Numbered from the stretch's first letter, positions 43,024-51,836 are shown. The stretch: 64,000 nucleotides of DNA from Noviherbaspirillum sp. L7-7A (GCF_019052805.1 NZ_JAHQRJ010000002.1:248001-312000), one strand, 5' to 3'. The notes: generated by a model not told the origin, from the letters alone. Numbers and translations: made by a program.

Positions 43024-43275
43024 CTATTTCAGACGCTGGGCGGCTTGTTCATGCAGTTCGCTAAATGACTCGTTTCGTCCTCTGTCGCGAAATTCCACCA
43101 AGAGTTCAATCACCCTATCGAAATTCTGCCGGTCCAGGGTATAGATCAGTTCTGAGATCGGACCATGGCCCGAAAGATCCTTGATAATGGCTTTCAGCGC
43201 GCGGCTGCCGCTGGTACCGTCCAGGAAATTGGTGAGGGCCACCAACTCATTCAACTTTTTCTCGTATGGTCCCAT
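43024..43275 (-). CDS. small helical protein next to the recombinase
   Basis: The protein has 83 residues, all predicted helical: MGPYEKKLNELVALTNFLDG, ALKAIIKDLSGHGPISELIY, and a charged C-terminus. It is on the same strand and 92 bases downstream of the recombinase. Size and position resemble a recombination directionality factor or accessory protein, but no helix-turn-helix is evident, so the role is open. Confidence 0.5.
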   Translation of the reverse strand: MGPYEKKLNELVALTNFLDGTSGSRALKAIIKDLSGHGPISELIYTLDRQNFDRVIELLVEFRDRGRNESFSELHEQAAQRLK

Positions 43276-43367
43276 GCCACGCCTGCTCCTCAGTGACGCA
43301 GCTTGCAGCTGCGGGTTGGCTCAATCCCGTTTAGGGCGGGATCGGTTATGCCGGGATTCGGGCCGGT

Positions 43368-44405
43368 TTAGCCAGCGGGCCGGTACTTCTGTACCAGGCC
43401 GATAAACGTCTCGGTCGTCTTGATGTCGCGGTGGCCCATCAGGTCATAGAGTTTCTCGACGGTCGTTCCCAGCGCCAGCTCGCGCACGGCAAAGGTATTG
43501 CGCAGGGTGCGGCCGCCCTGATGATCCACGGAGGTCATGTCGGCCCGGTCGAAGGTCGCCTTGATCTGACGGTAGAGCGTGGCCTGGTCGAGCCGCTCAT
43601 TCTTTCGCAACCCGGCAGGAAAAAGGAACTTGCCCGGCACGTCGAGGCCAGCCCGCTCCTTGAGCCAGGGCTGCAGATACCCGACATACTCTTTTCGCAG
43701 GATAGTGTCATGCGGCAGGCTGGTGCCGTGCGAGGCAGCCGGGTTGACCGTAATTGTCATGGAGCCGTCGGTGAGCTCCGGCCCAATGTTTTCGACATAG
43801 AGGCCGCGGATCTCGGAGACCTTCAGACCAGCGCCGATGGCCAGGGCCAGCATGGCGCGGTCGCGCCGGCGCTTCCAGTTGTGGCAGGGGTCACCCGGCT
43901 CGCCTGGCAGCGCCTTGAGGAAAGCAGCTTCCTGCTCGCGCGTCAGCGCAATGGTCGGCTTGTCCACGCCGGCGGCGCCCGTTTCGCGGTTACGGTACAT
44001 GCCGTGTGCGGCGATCGAGGCAGGGTTGGGGAGAATTTCCAGATGCCGGTAGACGCGCTCGAGCAGGCGCACATGACGGGCGCGGATGGTGCTAACCATA
44101 TCTTTGTCGCCCTTGCCGCGGCCGGTGATCTGGGCATCCAGAAAACGCAGGATGTGGTCGGGCGTCACGGTAAAGAGGTTGACCTTCTCGCCGGCCATCC
44201 ATTTGACGAACTTGCCGAACATATGGACCAGGTTCTTGCGGGTGGAGTCCCGCAAGGGGCGCTTTTTCTTATTGACGTCGGTGGCCGCTGGCCGGCGGCC
44301 GTGGTCGAGGTACTCCTCGGACTTGACGAACTCAGCAAAGGCCTCGACCGGCTCGCGTCGCCAGCCATCGGGGTGATCGTATAAACCGAGCGTTTTCATA
44401 TCCAT
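43368..44405 (-). CDS. tyrosine-recombinase-like protein with altered active site
   Basis: The protein has 345 residues: a core-binding domain (about 15-130) and a catalytic-type domain (150-345). Box I Arg200 is present (GAGLKVSEIRGLYV). Box II, usually H-x-L-R-H, is R299-T-L-R302-N. The C-terminal box MGHRDIKTTETF keeps His325 but has Phe334 exactly where the Tyr nucleophile belongs; the next Tyr is 341. AGGAG lies seven bases before ATG 44405. It may be a dead integrase, use Tyr341, or act as a DNA-binding protein. It lies inside the element, not beside a tRNA. Confidence 0.78.
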   Translation of the reverse strand: MDMKTLGLYDHPDGWRREPVEAFAEFVKSEEYLDHGRRPAATDVNKKKRPLRDSTRKNLVHMFGKFVKWMAGEKVNLFTVTPDHILRFLDAQITGRGKGDKDMVSTIRARHVRLLERVYRHLEILPNPASIAAHGMYRNRETGAAGVDKPTIALTREQEAAFLKALPGEPGDPCHNWKRRRDRAMLALAIGAGLKVSEIRGLYVENIGPELTDGSMTITVNPAASHGTSLPHDTILRKEYVGYLQPWLKERAGLDVPGKFLFPAGLRKNERLDQATLYRQIKATFDRADMTSVDHQGGRTLRNTFAVRELALGTTVEKLYDLMGHRDIKTTETFIGLVQKYRPAG

Positions 44406-45144
44406 CTGAGGACTCCTCTACAAGCTGGGCGGCGTAGCCGCCCTGCATTTATTTCTTCTGCACTTGACGGTTGATTGATCCCGCGACCCAGGAGGGGAGG
44501 GAGAAGGATTCCAACCGTATCGAAAAAACAATACCTGGTCAAGCATACAGTAATCAGGGCAGAGGAGACAAGAACGCAATAATCTATCCAGCACCGTAAC
44601 CAAACCCCAACCCCGCTGGATCGACCGCCCTACCCTATGAAAAGAACTCGATATGTCAACGGTCCGTAAAACCTCCCTTGCGCGCCTCTTCCCCGAAACC
44701 GCCGCACCCGAAAGGATACAAAAAGAAAAAAGGAAAAAAGGGATTCAACAAACCGTGGCCACCAGATAAACCGCAAATGCGCAATCAGAGAAAAGCGCTA
44801 GCAGGTAAGCGGAGCCGACATTCCCGTCTCATGGACAGGCTTGAGACGACCGACCAAAAGGGAAAAAAGAAATCAGGGCGCCGCCGCGGCCGATCCAGGG
44901 ACGACCGACAGCTGGTTAACGGCATAGGTCACGGGGTGTGGCGCTTGCGCCAAGAGAAAAAGAAAGAGAAGAAAATAAAACGAAAAAAGTGAGGCGGGAC
45001 CGGCCGGTGGAACGGCTCGGGAGGTGGTCGGAGCCGCTCTTAGTTGAGCGCTACGGCTGGATTGATTGTTGCATTTTTCGGTTGATATTGGGGACGGGAT
45101 TGTTGGTCCTTGCGGTCATGAAAGTCATGAACTACACTGGCGTC
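44406..45144. other. long non-coding stretch with a purine-rich segment
   Basis: About 740 bases between the recombinase and the antitoxin. A perfect hairpin GGGCGGC-GTA-GCCGCCC lies at 44427-44443. From about 44695 to 45000 the plus strand is strongly purine-rich (AAAAAGAAAAAAGG-type runs). A 104-codon frame here gives an extremely Lys/Arg-rich, low-complexity peptide that I do not accept as a gene. Confidence 0.5.
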
Positions 45145-45870
45145 ATGGCTACCAAACACGTGAAAGTCCATACAACAGCGCATCGCGCATCGACCCGGGT
45201 GCGCGCCAGTGCCGAAAGCCCAATGTGGCAATCACCCGTCGACCATGCCCGCTTTTCCGGCCATGTCGCCAAGCTGTTATCGCTGCACTCTGAAATAACG
45301 GCCGAGGCCAGCAAGAGCCTGCCACTGGCGCGAATGATCAGCAAAACCGATCCGCGGTTTCGTCCGTTGGTTGCGCAACTCGAACAGCTGGCGCGGCCTG
45401 GCACCGGTGACGTCGAGATCCAGGATGCGCCTGGTGCGCAAGACATTGCACCGCCCTCTCCGTTTGCCAACGCGCGCGCCCGTGGTCAGCAGTTCATCGC
45501 CACGGAATACAAGAAACCCGAAAACCTCACCCTTGAGGATGCAAGTCTTGTCGCCGGCTGTTCGGACCGCGTACTCAATCAGCGCCGGCAGGACGGCAGG
45601 GTCTACGCATTGCTGCCGCCAGGAAAATCACGCGGGTTCCGCTATCCCGGTTGGCAGTTTGACGTCGATCCAGAGCGACTGGCGATGGCACTGGCTCCCT
45701 TCTTTGCACGCAAGACAAGCAGCTGGGTCGTCCATCATTTCATGCTGCGCCCGAACGAGTCGTTAGGAGGCATGCGGCCGGCAGACTATCTGCTCGATTC
45801 AACCCAGCCGCTCGACACGATCATCGCTGCTGTCAATGATAGCCTGCCGCGCGACCAGGGGGCGGCTTGA
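45145..45870 (+). CDS. antitoxin of a RES toxin pair (Xre/MbcA/ParS-like)
   Basis: The protein has 241 residues from ATG 45145. The middle holds a helix-turn-helix-like region (LTLEDASLVAGCSDRVLNQR) and the end has an MbcA/ParS-type segment (MLRPNESLGGMRPADYLLDS). It is longer than usual RES antitoxins (about 130-170), with an extra N-terminal 90-residue helical part. Its stop overlaps the start of the RES gene (TGATG). Antitoxins of this class block the NAD-degrading RES enzyme and repress their own promoter. The start lacks a clear ribosome-binding site; 45118 is an alternative. Confidence 0.75.
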   Translation: MATKHVKVHTTAHRASTRVRASAESPMWQSPVDHARFSGHVAKLLSLHSEITAEASKSLPLARMISKTDPRFRPLVAQLEQLARPGTGDVEIQDAPGAQDIAPPSPFANARARGQQFIATEYKKPENLTLEDASLVAGCSDRVLNQRRQDGRVYALLPPGKSRGFRYPGWQFDVDPERLAMALAPFFARKTSSWVVHHFMLRPNESLGGMRPADYLLDSTQPLDTIIAAVNDSLPRDQGAA

Positions 45871-46508
45871 TGGCGAATGACGACGTCTACCAAGTCCCCT
45901 TACCGCCTGCAGACCTTGATAACCGCCGCATACCGGAAAAGCAATTCAATCTGGCCGCCGTAGACCTGTTCCGGATTCATCGCAAGATTCACAGCCCGAT
46001 TTTCTACAACCGCACAATGACGTCGACAACGCGCTTTCGCTGGGACTCGGCAACAGGCGCCTTTGGCGTCCTCTACGCGGCGCCGGAACTGATCACCTGT
46101 CTTGCCGAAACCGTTATTCGGACCAAGCTACAAGGCTCATTAATGATCGAAGAACGCGAGATCGAGGAGCGGATGTATTCGCGGCTCGGCTGTGCGACCC
46201 AGCCTGTACTGAAGCTGGCGGATCTCACGAAGGATCTGTTTGCCATCGGGGCAGACATGCAGATATGCAGCACCGGTCAATACGACGTTCCCAACCGCTG
46301 GAGTGACGCGCTTTATCAGCATCCGTCACAATTTGATGGCATCTACTACGCGTCACGGTTCACTAATCGCCCGGCCGTGGCGATTTTCGATCGGGTCCGG
46401 ATGGATCGCCGTGGCGCATCGGTGCATCTCTCTGAGGCGCCGGAAGTTGCCGAACTGCTCGACGCCTATAGCATTGCCCTAGTGCCAAGCCTGGGCGAAT
46501 GGGAGTAA
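45870..46508 (+). CDS. RES-domain toxin
   Basis: The protein has 212 residues with a RES domain: VDLFRIHRKIHSPIFYN (conserved Arg), FGVLYAAPELITCLAETV (G-x-LY ... E), and DGIYYASRFTNRPAVAIFDR (the Ser-containing strand). RES toxins degrade NAD+ through an ADP-ribosyltransferase-like fold; the conserved Arg, Tyr, Glu and Ser appear present. ATG 45870 overlaps the antitoxin stop, and GGGGG lies 8 bases upstream. Such pairs stabilise islands and plasmids. Confidence 0.88.
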   Translation: MANDDVYQVPLPPADLDNRRIPEKQFNLAAVDLFRIHRKIHSPIFYNRTMTSTTRFRWDSATGAFGVLYAAPELITCLAETVIRTKLQGSLMIEEREIEERMYSRLGCATQPVLKLADLTKDLFAIGADMQICSTGQYDVPNRWSDALYQHPSQFDGIYYASRFTNRPAVAIFDRVRMDRRGASVHLSEAPEVAELLDAYSIALVPSLGEWE

Positions 46509-46622
46509 GGCCCACGCTAAAATATCCCGGTTCCCGTAAAGGCTCACCTTTCCATTTCTCAATTCTTGTTTCGCATCTCCTGGTATCGACAACGCCAATT
46601 CGGCACCTTCCAGGAGATGTAC

Positions 46623-46934
46623 ATGTTCTCATCGACCTTTCAACAATCCTGCTTCGCCGCACGCCTTCGGCTGGTCTTCGCTGTCCGGATAATCTGCAAT
46701 TTCTATTACTGGCTACTCACCGTGCAAACCGTCTCCGTCATTAATATTGATTTTCACGGCTTTAACGAATACGAGTACACCGCGGTTCCTTCAATTAAAC
46801 CGAACCTCTATCGCGTGGCTTTTCGCCACTGGATCAATGGCAAGGCGGTCTCCAACTGGAGCGAAACAATGGACGCACGCGAATGGCTTTCCATCCGCAA
46901 CCGTCTAACCGATCAGGAAGCACATTCTGTCTGA
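46623..46934 (+). CDS. small hypothetical protein with hydrophobic N-terminus
   Basis: The protein has 103 residues. A hydrophobic stretch (about 13-35) contains LVFAVRIICNFYYWLLT; the rest is soluble (IDFHGFNEYEYTAVPSIKPN, FRHWINGKAVSNWSETMD). AGGAG six bases before ATG 46623 supports the start; ATG 46617 lies too close. I recognise no family. It follows the toxin gene by 114 bases. Confidence 0.5.
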   Translation: MFSSTFQQSCFAARLRLVFAVRIICNFYYWLLTVQTVSVINIDFHGFNEYEYTAVPSIKPNLYRVAFRHWINGKAVSNWSETMDAREWLSIRNRLTDQEAHSV

Positions 46935-47344
46935 TCCTTCACTCCCCTGCCCCGGCATTCGCTCATGCGATGCCGGTGTTTTTCCATTTTCAGGCTACAA
47001 GGCAGCAAAGCTACTTCCGTCTCTTCATTTTACGTTCCTGTGCAATGACACGGTGCTCCAATTTATTCCAATGCACATCCGCCAGGCCTGCATACGCCCT
47101 CACCTGACAAGGCAAGTAAGCAGAAGTCGAGTTCCAGAAAGAAACACGCAGCATCAACAAAGCATTCGAAATGAGGTACTAATTCCCATCACCACCGATT
47201 CTCACAAGACGATGAGCGGCTCAATCAATGTTAGGTTTGAGATACAGATCGTTTGACATTTAACAAAATAGGCCGGGCAGCCTCAGTTTTAATGAGGGCA
47301 GCGGCGATGCGTGAATGAAGACGTCAAGAAAAGGCGACGATCCC
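46935..47344. other. intergenic region
   Basis: About 410 bases before the toxin-like fragment. No gene, strong hairpin or repeat is seen. Confidence 0.4.
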
Positions 47345-47566
47345 ATGGGCGAGAACGGCATTGAAAGCGAGTCGAGTGAAGCCGCTTCGCGCGCGCCTTC
47401 GCAGTTCGAAGCTCCGCAGATCTCTCTGCCAAAAGGCGGTGGTGCGATTTCAGGGATTGCACGGAGCTTGACGGCATGGATAGCCGCACCGATCTATGCT
47501 TTCAACGACGCATGTTCCCTTTCATCCCGGATGGTCGGGACATCATCGGCGGAATGGCAATCCTGA
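47345..47566 (+). pseudogene. N-terminal fragment of an SpvB/TcB-type toxin protein
   Basis: The fragment reads MGENGIESESSEAASRAPSQ, then FEAPQISLPKGGGAISGI. The motif ISLPKGGGAI-x-GI is the start of the SpvB-like N-terminal domain of insecticidal toxin complex B subunits and Salmonella SpvB. Homology stops after about 40 residues, and the remainder (LTAWIAAPIYAF...) is unrelated. Intact proteins have hundreds to over a thousand residues, so this is a leftover N-terminus fused to other sequence. Confidence 0.7.
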
Positions 47567-47946
47567 TCGGCAGACATGCGGTCGACCACTCCGGATGCGG
47601 CTGCGAATGTTTTGCGCAGAAGGGATGCCCATGTCCCGAACATCGGGGACAAGCGTGTGAAACCGTAGAGTTCCATCATGGCGATTTCGAATGCGACGCC
47701 GGCATCCGTGTGGAGTGCATCGCTAACGAGGCGTGGCCCAATTTCCATTTCGGCACCGTCAAGACAATGATCGAACCAATTGCAAAGAATGAGCGACGCG
47801 ACAGGGTGCAACTACGCTTTTCTGCCGGAGCGAAAGGTCTCGATCACCTTTTTCTGTTATGCAGATACGCGCCGATATCGGACTCGGCGTGTGGATGCCA
47901 TGGCAATGAGTGGGCACGTTCTCCGATGAAAGGGGCTATACCGTGA
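47476..47946 (+). CDS. uncertain Cys-rich hypothetical protein
   Basis: This frame of 156 codons overlaps the end of the toxin fragment. It contains a Cys cluster (HSGCGCECFAQKGCPCPEHR) and a plausible mixed sequence (VEFHHGDFECDAGIRVECIA). The opposite strand is also open for 105 codons. I cannot tell whether either is a gene. Its stop overlaps the GTG of the next gene by four bases, which slightly favours this strand. Confidence 0.35.
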   Translation: MDSRTDLCFQRRMFPFIPDGRDIIGGMAILIGRHAVDHSGCGCECFAQKGCPCPEHRGQACETVEFHHGDFECDAGIRVECIANEAWPNFHFGTVKTMIEPIAKNERRDRVQLRFSAGAKGLDHLFLLCRYAPISDSACGCHGNEWARSPMKGAIP

Positions 47947-48389
47947 CTAACAAAAAGCCGATTACCCGTCCAACCGAAACGACCATCAATTCGTACATCA
48001 AAAAACAAAGTGAACTGTTTGAAAACCAGAAAAGTCCTGGAAGCCACGGGCACCACGCTTCAGAGTCGGTTCGAGAGGCTGAATACAACGGTCACCGTAT
48101 CGTCATCAAAACAACGTATCAAATCGAAGTTGACGGAGAACCGATTAGTGGACATCTTGCCGTTACCAATGATGGCCAAGTTCATTATCACCCTATTCCT
48201 AACTTGAGCTTTGCCTCCGCGATTGATTTGGTCAAGCAACTTGTCGATGTTTTTCCCGACGATTTCGAAAACGACCATTCGAGCCCGGAACACCATCACG
48301 GGCACATGCCGGCCAAAAGCAGTGAGCAGCCCAAACGGGATGGATCATCAAAACCCAAAAAACACGACGTCAATGGTAATGGGAAATAA
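47943..48389 (+). CDS. His-rich small protein, candidate tyrosinase partner
   Basis: The protein has 148 residues from GTG 47943, supported by AAAGGGG seven bases upstream. A central domain (EYNGHRIVIKTTYQIEVDGE, LAVTNDGQVHYHPIPNLSF, SAIDLVKQLVDVFPDDFEND) is flanked by His-rich segments: GSHGHHASE before it and SPEHHHGHMPAKS after it. No signal peptide is seen. It precedes the tyrosinase by 9 bases. In Streptomyces a His-containing caddie protein (MelC1) delivers copper to tyrosinase; this protein is unrelated in sequence as far as I can see but could do the same job (inference). Confidence 0.65.
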   Translation: MTNKKPITRPTETTINSYIKKQSELFENQKSPGSHGHHASESVREAEYNGHRIVIKTTYQIEVDGEPISGHLAVTNDGQVHYHPIPNLSFASAIDLVKQLVDVFPDDFENDHSSPEHHHGHMPAKSSEQPKRDGSSKPKKHDVNGNGK

Positions 48390-48398
48390 GGGACTGTC

Positions 48399-49394
48399 AT
48401 GGGAATTCGAGCGAACATTTTAATAAATGCTACGGCCCGAGATAAATTTATCAGGGGTGTCAAGTTGCTGAAAAATGAATTTCCGGGAACGACGACTTCC
48501 GATTTGAACATAGCCGGCCCAACAACGCCGATCAGCACCTACGATCTGTTTGTCATTTGGCACCATGTCGCAATGATGACGTTTACACCAGCGAACCAGA
48601 GTGATCGCAATGCCGCACATCGCGGTCCGGTTTTTTTGCCTTGGCACCGCTTCATGTTGTTGCAAATGGAAATGAATATTCAACGGGTGCTTGGAAATGA
48701 CCTTGATTTTGGCTTGCCCTACTGGGATTGGGCAGCTGATGGAAACTTGGCCCCCGCCCGGCAAAGGACGGCGGCGATCTGGCGTGCCAACTGTATGGGC
48801 GGAACCGGCACACCGATAACAACCGGCCCCTTTGCTTACAATGCGAACGACGGGACGAGTTGGCGGATACGTGTTGTCGCCAATGCTAATGGCACGCTAA
48901 CGCAAGTCAGTCGTGGCATGCGCCGAACATTGGGGAGCGTGATGCAGGGCCAGACTGCCACCAACCGCTTGCCCACCAAAGTCCATACACAACTCACCAT
49001 CAATGAATCCGTATTTGATGCTGCGCCATGGAATACGGCGTCGAGCGGATTCCGTAACTTACTGGAAGGCTGGCAAAACCGTCCTCAAATTCCAGCGCCA
49101 GGGTTGCATAACCGGGTACATGTCTTCGTTGGTGGAGACATGTTGCCGTCGACCTCCCCAAACGATCCGGTCTTTTATTTGAATCATTGTAACGTGGACC
49201 GGATTTGGGAGAGCTGGATGCAACCCTCGCCTCAAGGCCATGGACGGGTCTATCTTCCACCGCAATCTGCACCAGCGAGCCTGAGCGGACATCGTATCAA
49301 TGATGAATTGCTCTCCTTGTTGGCGCCGAGTTCCACACCAGCGGACATGCTAGATGTTTCAGAATTTTATACCTACGACTCTCTAGCGATCTGA
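48399..49394 (+). CDS. tyrosinase family copper oxidase
   Basis: The protein has 331 residues of the type-3 copper family. CuA ligands: His55 or His56 (FVIWHHVAMM), His74 and His83 (AAHRGPVFLPWHRFMLLQME). CuB ligands: His237 and His241 (APGLHNRVHVFVGG) and His263 (NDPVFYLNHCNVDRIWESW). All six positions are filled. No signal peptide is seen, so it is cytosolic or exported in complex with a partner. It would oxidise phenols to quinones. AGGGA lies before the ATG. It sits between the His-rich protein and a membrane hydrolase in one operon. Confidence 0.9.
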   Translation: MGIRANILINATARDKFIRGVKLLKNEFPGTTTSDLNIAGPTTPISTYDLFVIWHHVAMMTFTPANQSDRNAAHRGPVFLPWHRFMLLQMEMNIQRVLGNDLDFGLPYWDWAADGNLAPARQRTAAIWRANCMGGTGTPITTGPFAYNANDGTSWRIRVVANANGTLTQVSRGMRRTLGSVMQGQTATNRLPTKVHTQLTINESVFDAAPWNTASSGFRNLLEGWQNRPQIPAPGLHNRVHVFVGGDMLPSTSPNDPVFYLNHCNVDRIWESWMQPSPQGHGRVYLPPQSAPASLSGHRINDELLSLLAPSSTPADMLDVSEFYTYDSLAI

Positions 49395-49432
49395 TGATCA
49401 GTTCTTTCTTGTCATGTGCAAAGGGAAATGCG

Positions 49433-50842
49433 ATGCGATCTTGGAAGCTTGAAATTGGCTCACCAATCTACATGCCGCAGTATCAGCCCGAGATGGGCAA
49501 GCCCATCGTGCCAGAAAATGGGCCGATTGCGTTTCTCATCTGTCATGGCATGGGACAGCAGGTGCCTTTCGAGACGCTTGACTGCGTTGCTAAGGCAATT
49601 TGCGATGCCAATACCGAGCAAGGGGGGCACGCCGATATCGTCGGACGCATGCTCAAGGTCGACGCAAAAGAAAATCTTATTTCGCGCGTTGAGATCACGC
49701 TTAAGTCAGCTTCTGGCCAAACGCGGCAAGTCCTGCACTTGTATGAGGCTTACTGGGCACCAGTCACAGAAGGCGGAATTACGTATTGGCAAACTGCCGC
49801 ATTCTTGCTGCGCTCTGGGTGGATAGGACTAAAAGCGAGCATCAACGGGCGCTTCGACCGGTGGATATTCGGCGACCTGAAATGGCTTCCTGTTGAGCGA
49901 AACACTTTTTTGCTAATTGCCTTGCTGTTACTCGTGCTTGCACCGCTTCTTTTCTTAGCGGCATCCACAACGATATTTACCTATCTCGTCAGTACCATAC
50001 ACGAACCAAAAAGTTTTGACTTTTCCGCTTTGAGATTCAATTTCATAACAGTCGCCCTTATTGGTATCGCATGGTTTTTATTAAGAAAATTCCGTAATTT
50101 TGTTCTTCAATATATCGGAGATGTCGCGATCTATGTCAGCGGAAATGAAGTCAACCGGTTTTGGCGGATACGCGAAGAAATTAAAGATATCGGCTATCAA
50201 ATAGCCAAGACCATCTATACAAGTGTCAATTTGCCGCAGTTCAATAATAATGCAGTGAATGATCCGGCTAAGCCTGGTGCAATGGAGATCGAATTAGCGT
50301 ACCGGAAAGTGGTAATAGTAGGTCACTCACTAGGATCGGTTTTGGCTTATGACACACTCAACACTATCGTGCGAAATGACCAAATTTTATCCGACAGCAT
50401 GTCCGCATTAGCTCGTACTGAGGCATTGATCACTTTAGGGTCACCGTTGGATAAAACTGCTTTTTTGTTCAGGCAACATCTAAAAAATGCTGTGGTGCGC
50501 GAGGCAATGGCGAACGCTGTACAACCTATGGTGCAAAGTTACGCTTTTCGTCCTGGCTGGTGGATTAACATTTTTAACCATGGTGACATCGTAGCTGGAT
50601 CACTCGAATATTATGACGACCCAAACTGCACGAATGCGCAGCGACGTGTTAGAAATTTCCAGGACGAAGAAAAGATATGGAATCCACTATCCGCTCATAC
50701 TGGATATTGGAATAGAACCATGACCAAAGAAATATTGTATAAAGCCGCAACTGAAAATCTAGAATCGATTGATCAGCCGGAGGCGAAAACGTTTAACAAA
50801 GAAAAACCCAAGAAAATACTTAGTCAGCAAGCCCCACATTAA
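49433..50842 (+). CDS. membrane-associated lipase-like alpha/beta hydrolase
   Basis: The protein has 469 residues. An N-terminal strand and oxyanion-type motif FLICHGMGQQVPFET is followed by two membrane segments (about 160-190 FLLIALLLLVLAPLLFLAAS; 205-225). The nucleophile motif VVIVGHSLGSVLAYDTLN (GHSLG) comes next, and a probable catalytic His is in NIFNHGDIVAGSLEYY. ATG 49394 overlaps the tyrosinase stop, but GGGAAA before ATG 49433 favours the latter. Third gene of the tyrosinase operon; the substrate may be a membrane lipid or ester. I recognise no named family. Confidence 0.75.
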   Translation: MRSWKLEIGSPIYMPQYQPEMGKPIVPENGPIAFLICHGMGQQVPFETLDCVAKAICDANTEQGGHADIVGRMLKVDAKENLISRVEITLKSASGQTRQVLHLYEAYWAPVTEGGITYWQTAAFLLRSGWIGLKASINGRFDRWIFGDLKWLPVERNTFLLIALLLLVLAPLLFLAASTTIFTYLVSTIHEPKSFDFSALRFNFITVALIGIAWFLLRKFRNFVLQYIGDVAIYVSGNEVNRFWRIREEIKDIGYQIAKTIYTSVNLPQFNNNAVNDPAKPGAMEIELAYRKVVIVGHSLGSVLAYDTLNTIVRNDQILSDSMSALARTEALITLGSPLDKTAFLFRQHLKNAVVREAMANAVQPMVQSYAFRPGWWINIFNHGDIVAGSLEYYDDPNCTNAQRRVRNFQDEEKIWNPLSAHTGYWNRTMTKEILYKAATENLESIDQPEAKTFNKEKPKKILSQQAPH

Positions 50843-51104
50843 CTACAGACAGAAAATGTCATATCGGCGCGCAATCTTCTTGCATTGATATCTGCACGCT
50901 GCTGGTTGTAAAAATATGGTTAACAGCCATTTCAGGTCGAAACCCGCTAGTAGAGAAGGCAAGTCTGGTGCATTCTGCAGGCGATGAATGAACTATTGCC
51001 TCATGCTCCACGAGGCGTTCAAAAAAATAAACAAAATGCAATATTGCATTGCAGCACAGCAGATCGATGTAGATGCTCTGTTTCATTCCCGGTAGGGTTG
51101 TGGC

Positions 51105-51836
51105 TTACCGCACGACAGAACCGGGACGGCCCGACAGCCGGATGCGCTCTAACCGAGCTTCGGCCAGCATCGCAATCGGTTTGCTGGCCCGCCGGCGGAT
51201 CGTGTCCAGCGCAACCTGAATGGAAATGTTCCCGGAAATAGTCGCGTAGGTTGTCTCGGGTGCGCAACCATCTTCCAACACCGAACTGGCATCCGCCGCG
51301 GCCAGCGCAAACGTTGGTACCTTTGTTACCTTGAACGACTTGAACAGGTCGGGGTGAATATCCCATTCCGCGCCGGCCTGGTTCATGATGAGCGCTGCCT
51401 GCTTGGTCGCGGCCAGCGATTCGTCCTTGAAACCGCGCAGCACCAGCACAGCGCCAGTCTCCCTGGCCTGTCGTGCCAGTTCCTTCAGGATATCTGGCGG
51501 CATCGAGAACGACACGAACACGATCAGGTCATGACTGCTTTTGGGCAGGTCGACCGGTTTCCCCGTCTGGTATTGCATCACCAGCGCATCCAGATCTTGC
51601 GTGCGTTGCGGCGCCGGCGACACCTTCGGCACATCGGTCTTGAAGTTGCCAGCCTGAGCGCCCTGCCCCGGACTCGACTTCAAGGCTTCCATGGTGTTGG
51701 CTCGCTGCTTAGCCATCTGCGCCTTAATCTCTGCATCCGAGGGCAGCCCCTGTGCATTCGCGCCGGCAGAAAGTCCTGTCAGTTCAAGGGCCAGGAGTAA
51801 CACCGCTGCAGCAGTCGCGCTTGCGAAAAATCGCAT
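51105..51836 (-). CDS. trbC: F-type conjugation pilus assembly protein TrbC
   Basis: The protein has 243 residues with a signal peptide (about 1-28) and a TrbC_Ftype thioredoxin-like domain: LIVFVSFSMPPDILKELARQ, AVLVLRGFKDESLAATKQAA, and VTKVPTFALAA. In F-type systems TrbC is periplasmic and helps pilus assembly with TraW. Its start overlaps the traU end by 53 bases. Last gene of the four-gene remnant; the genes that normally follow (traN, traF, traH, traG) are absent. Confidence 0.85.
   Translation of the reverse strand: MRFFASATAAAVLLLALELTGLSAGANAQGLPSDAEIKAQMAKQRANTMEALKSSPGQGAQAGNFKTDVPKVSPAPQRTQDLDALVMQYQTGKPVDLPKSSHDLIVFVSFSMPPDILKELARQARETGAVLVLRGFKDESLAATKQAALIMNQAGAEWDIHPDLFKSFKVTKVPTFALAAADASSVLEDGCAPETTYATISGNISIQVALDTIRRRASKPIAMLAEARLERIRLSGRPGSVVR

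Noticed and set aside
43431-44384. A long plus-strand open frame of 317 codons opposite the recombinase
   Set aside because: The minus strand has recombinase motifs and a good ribosome-binding site. The plus frame is a GC-codon shadow with no family features.
44678-44992. A 104-codon Lys/Arg-rich frame
   Set aside because: It is a translation of purine-rich low-complexity DNA with no ribosome-binding site and no conserved pattern.
47494-47811. A 105-codon minus-strand frame overlapping the Cys-rich plus-strand frame
   Set aside because: No start signal or recognisable motif. The plus-strand frame is slightly favoured by its overlap with the next gene, though neither is certain.
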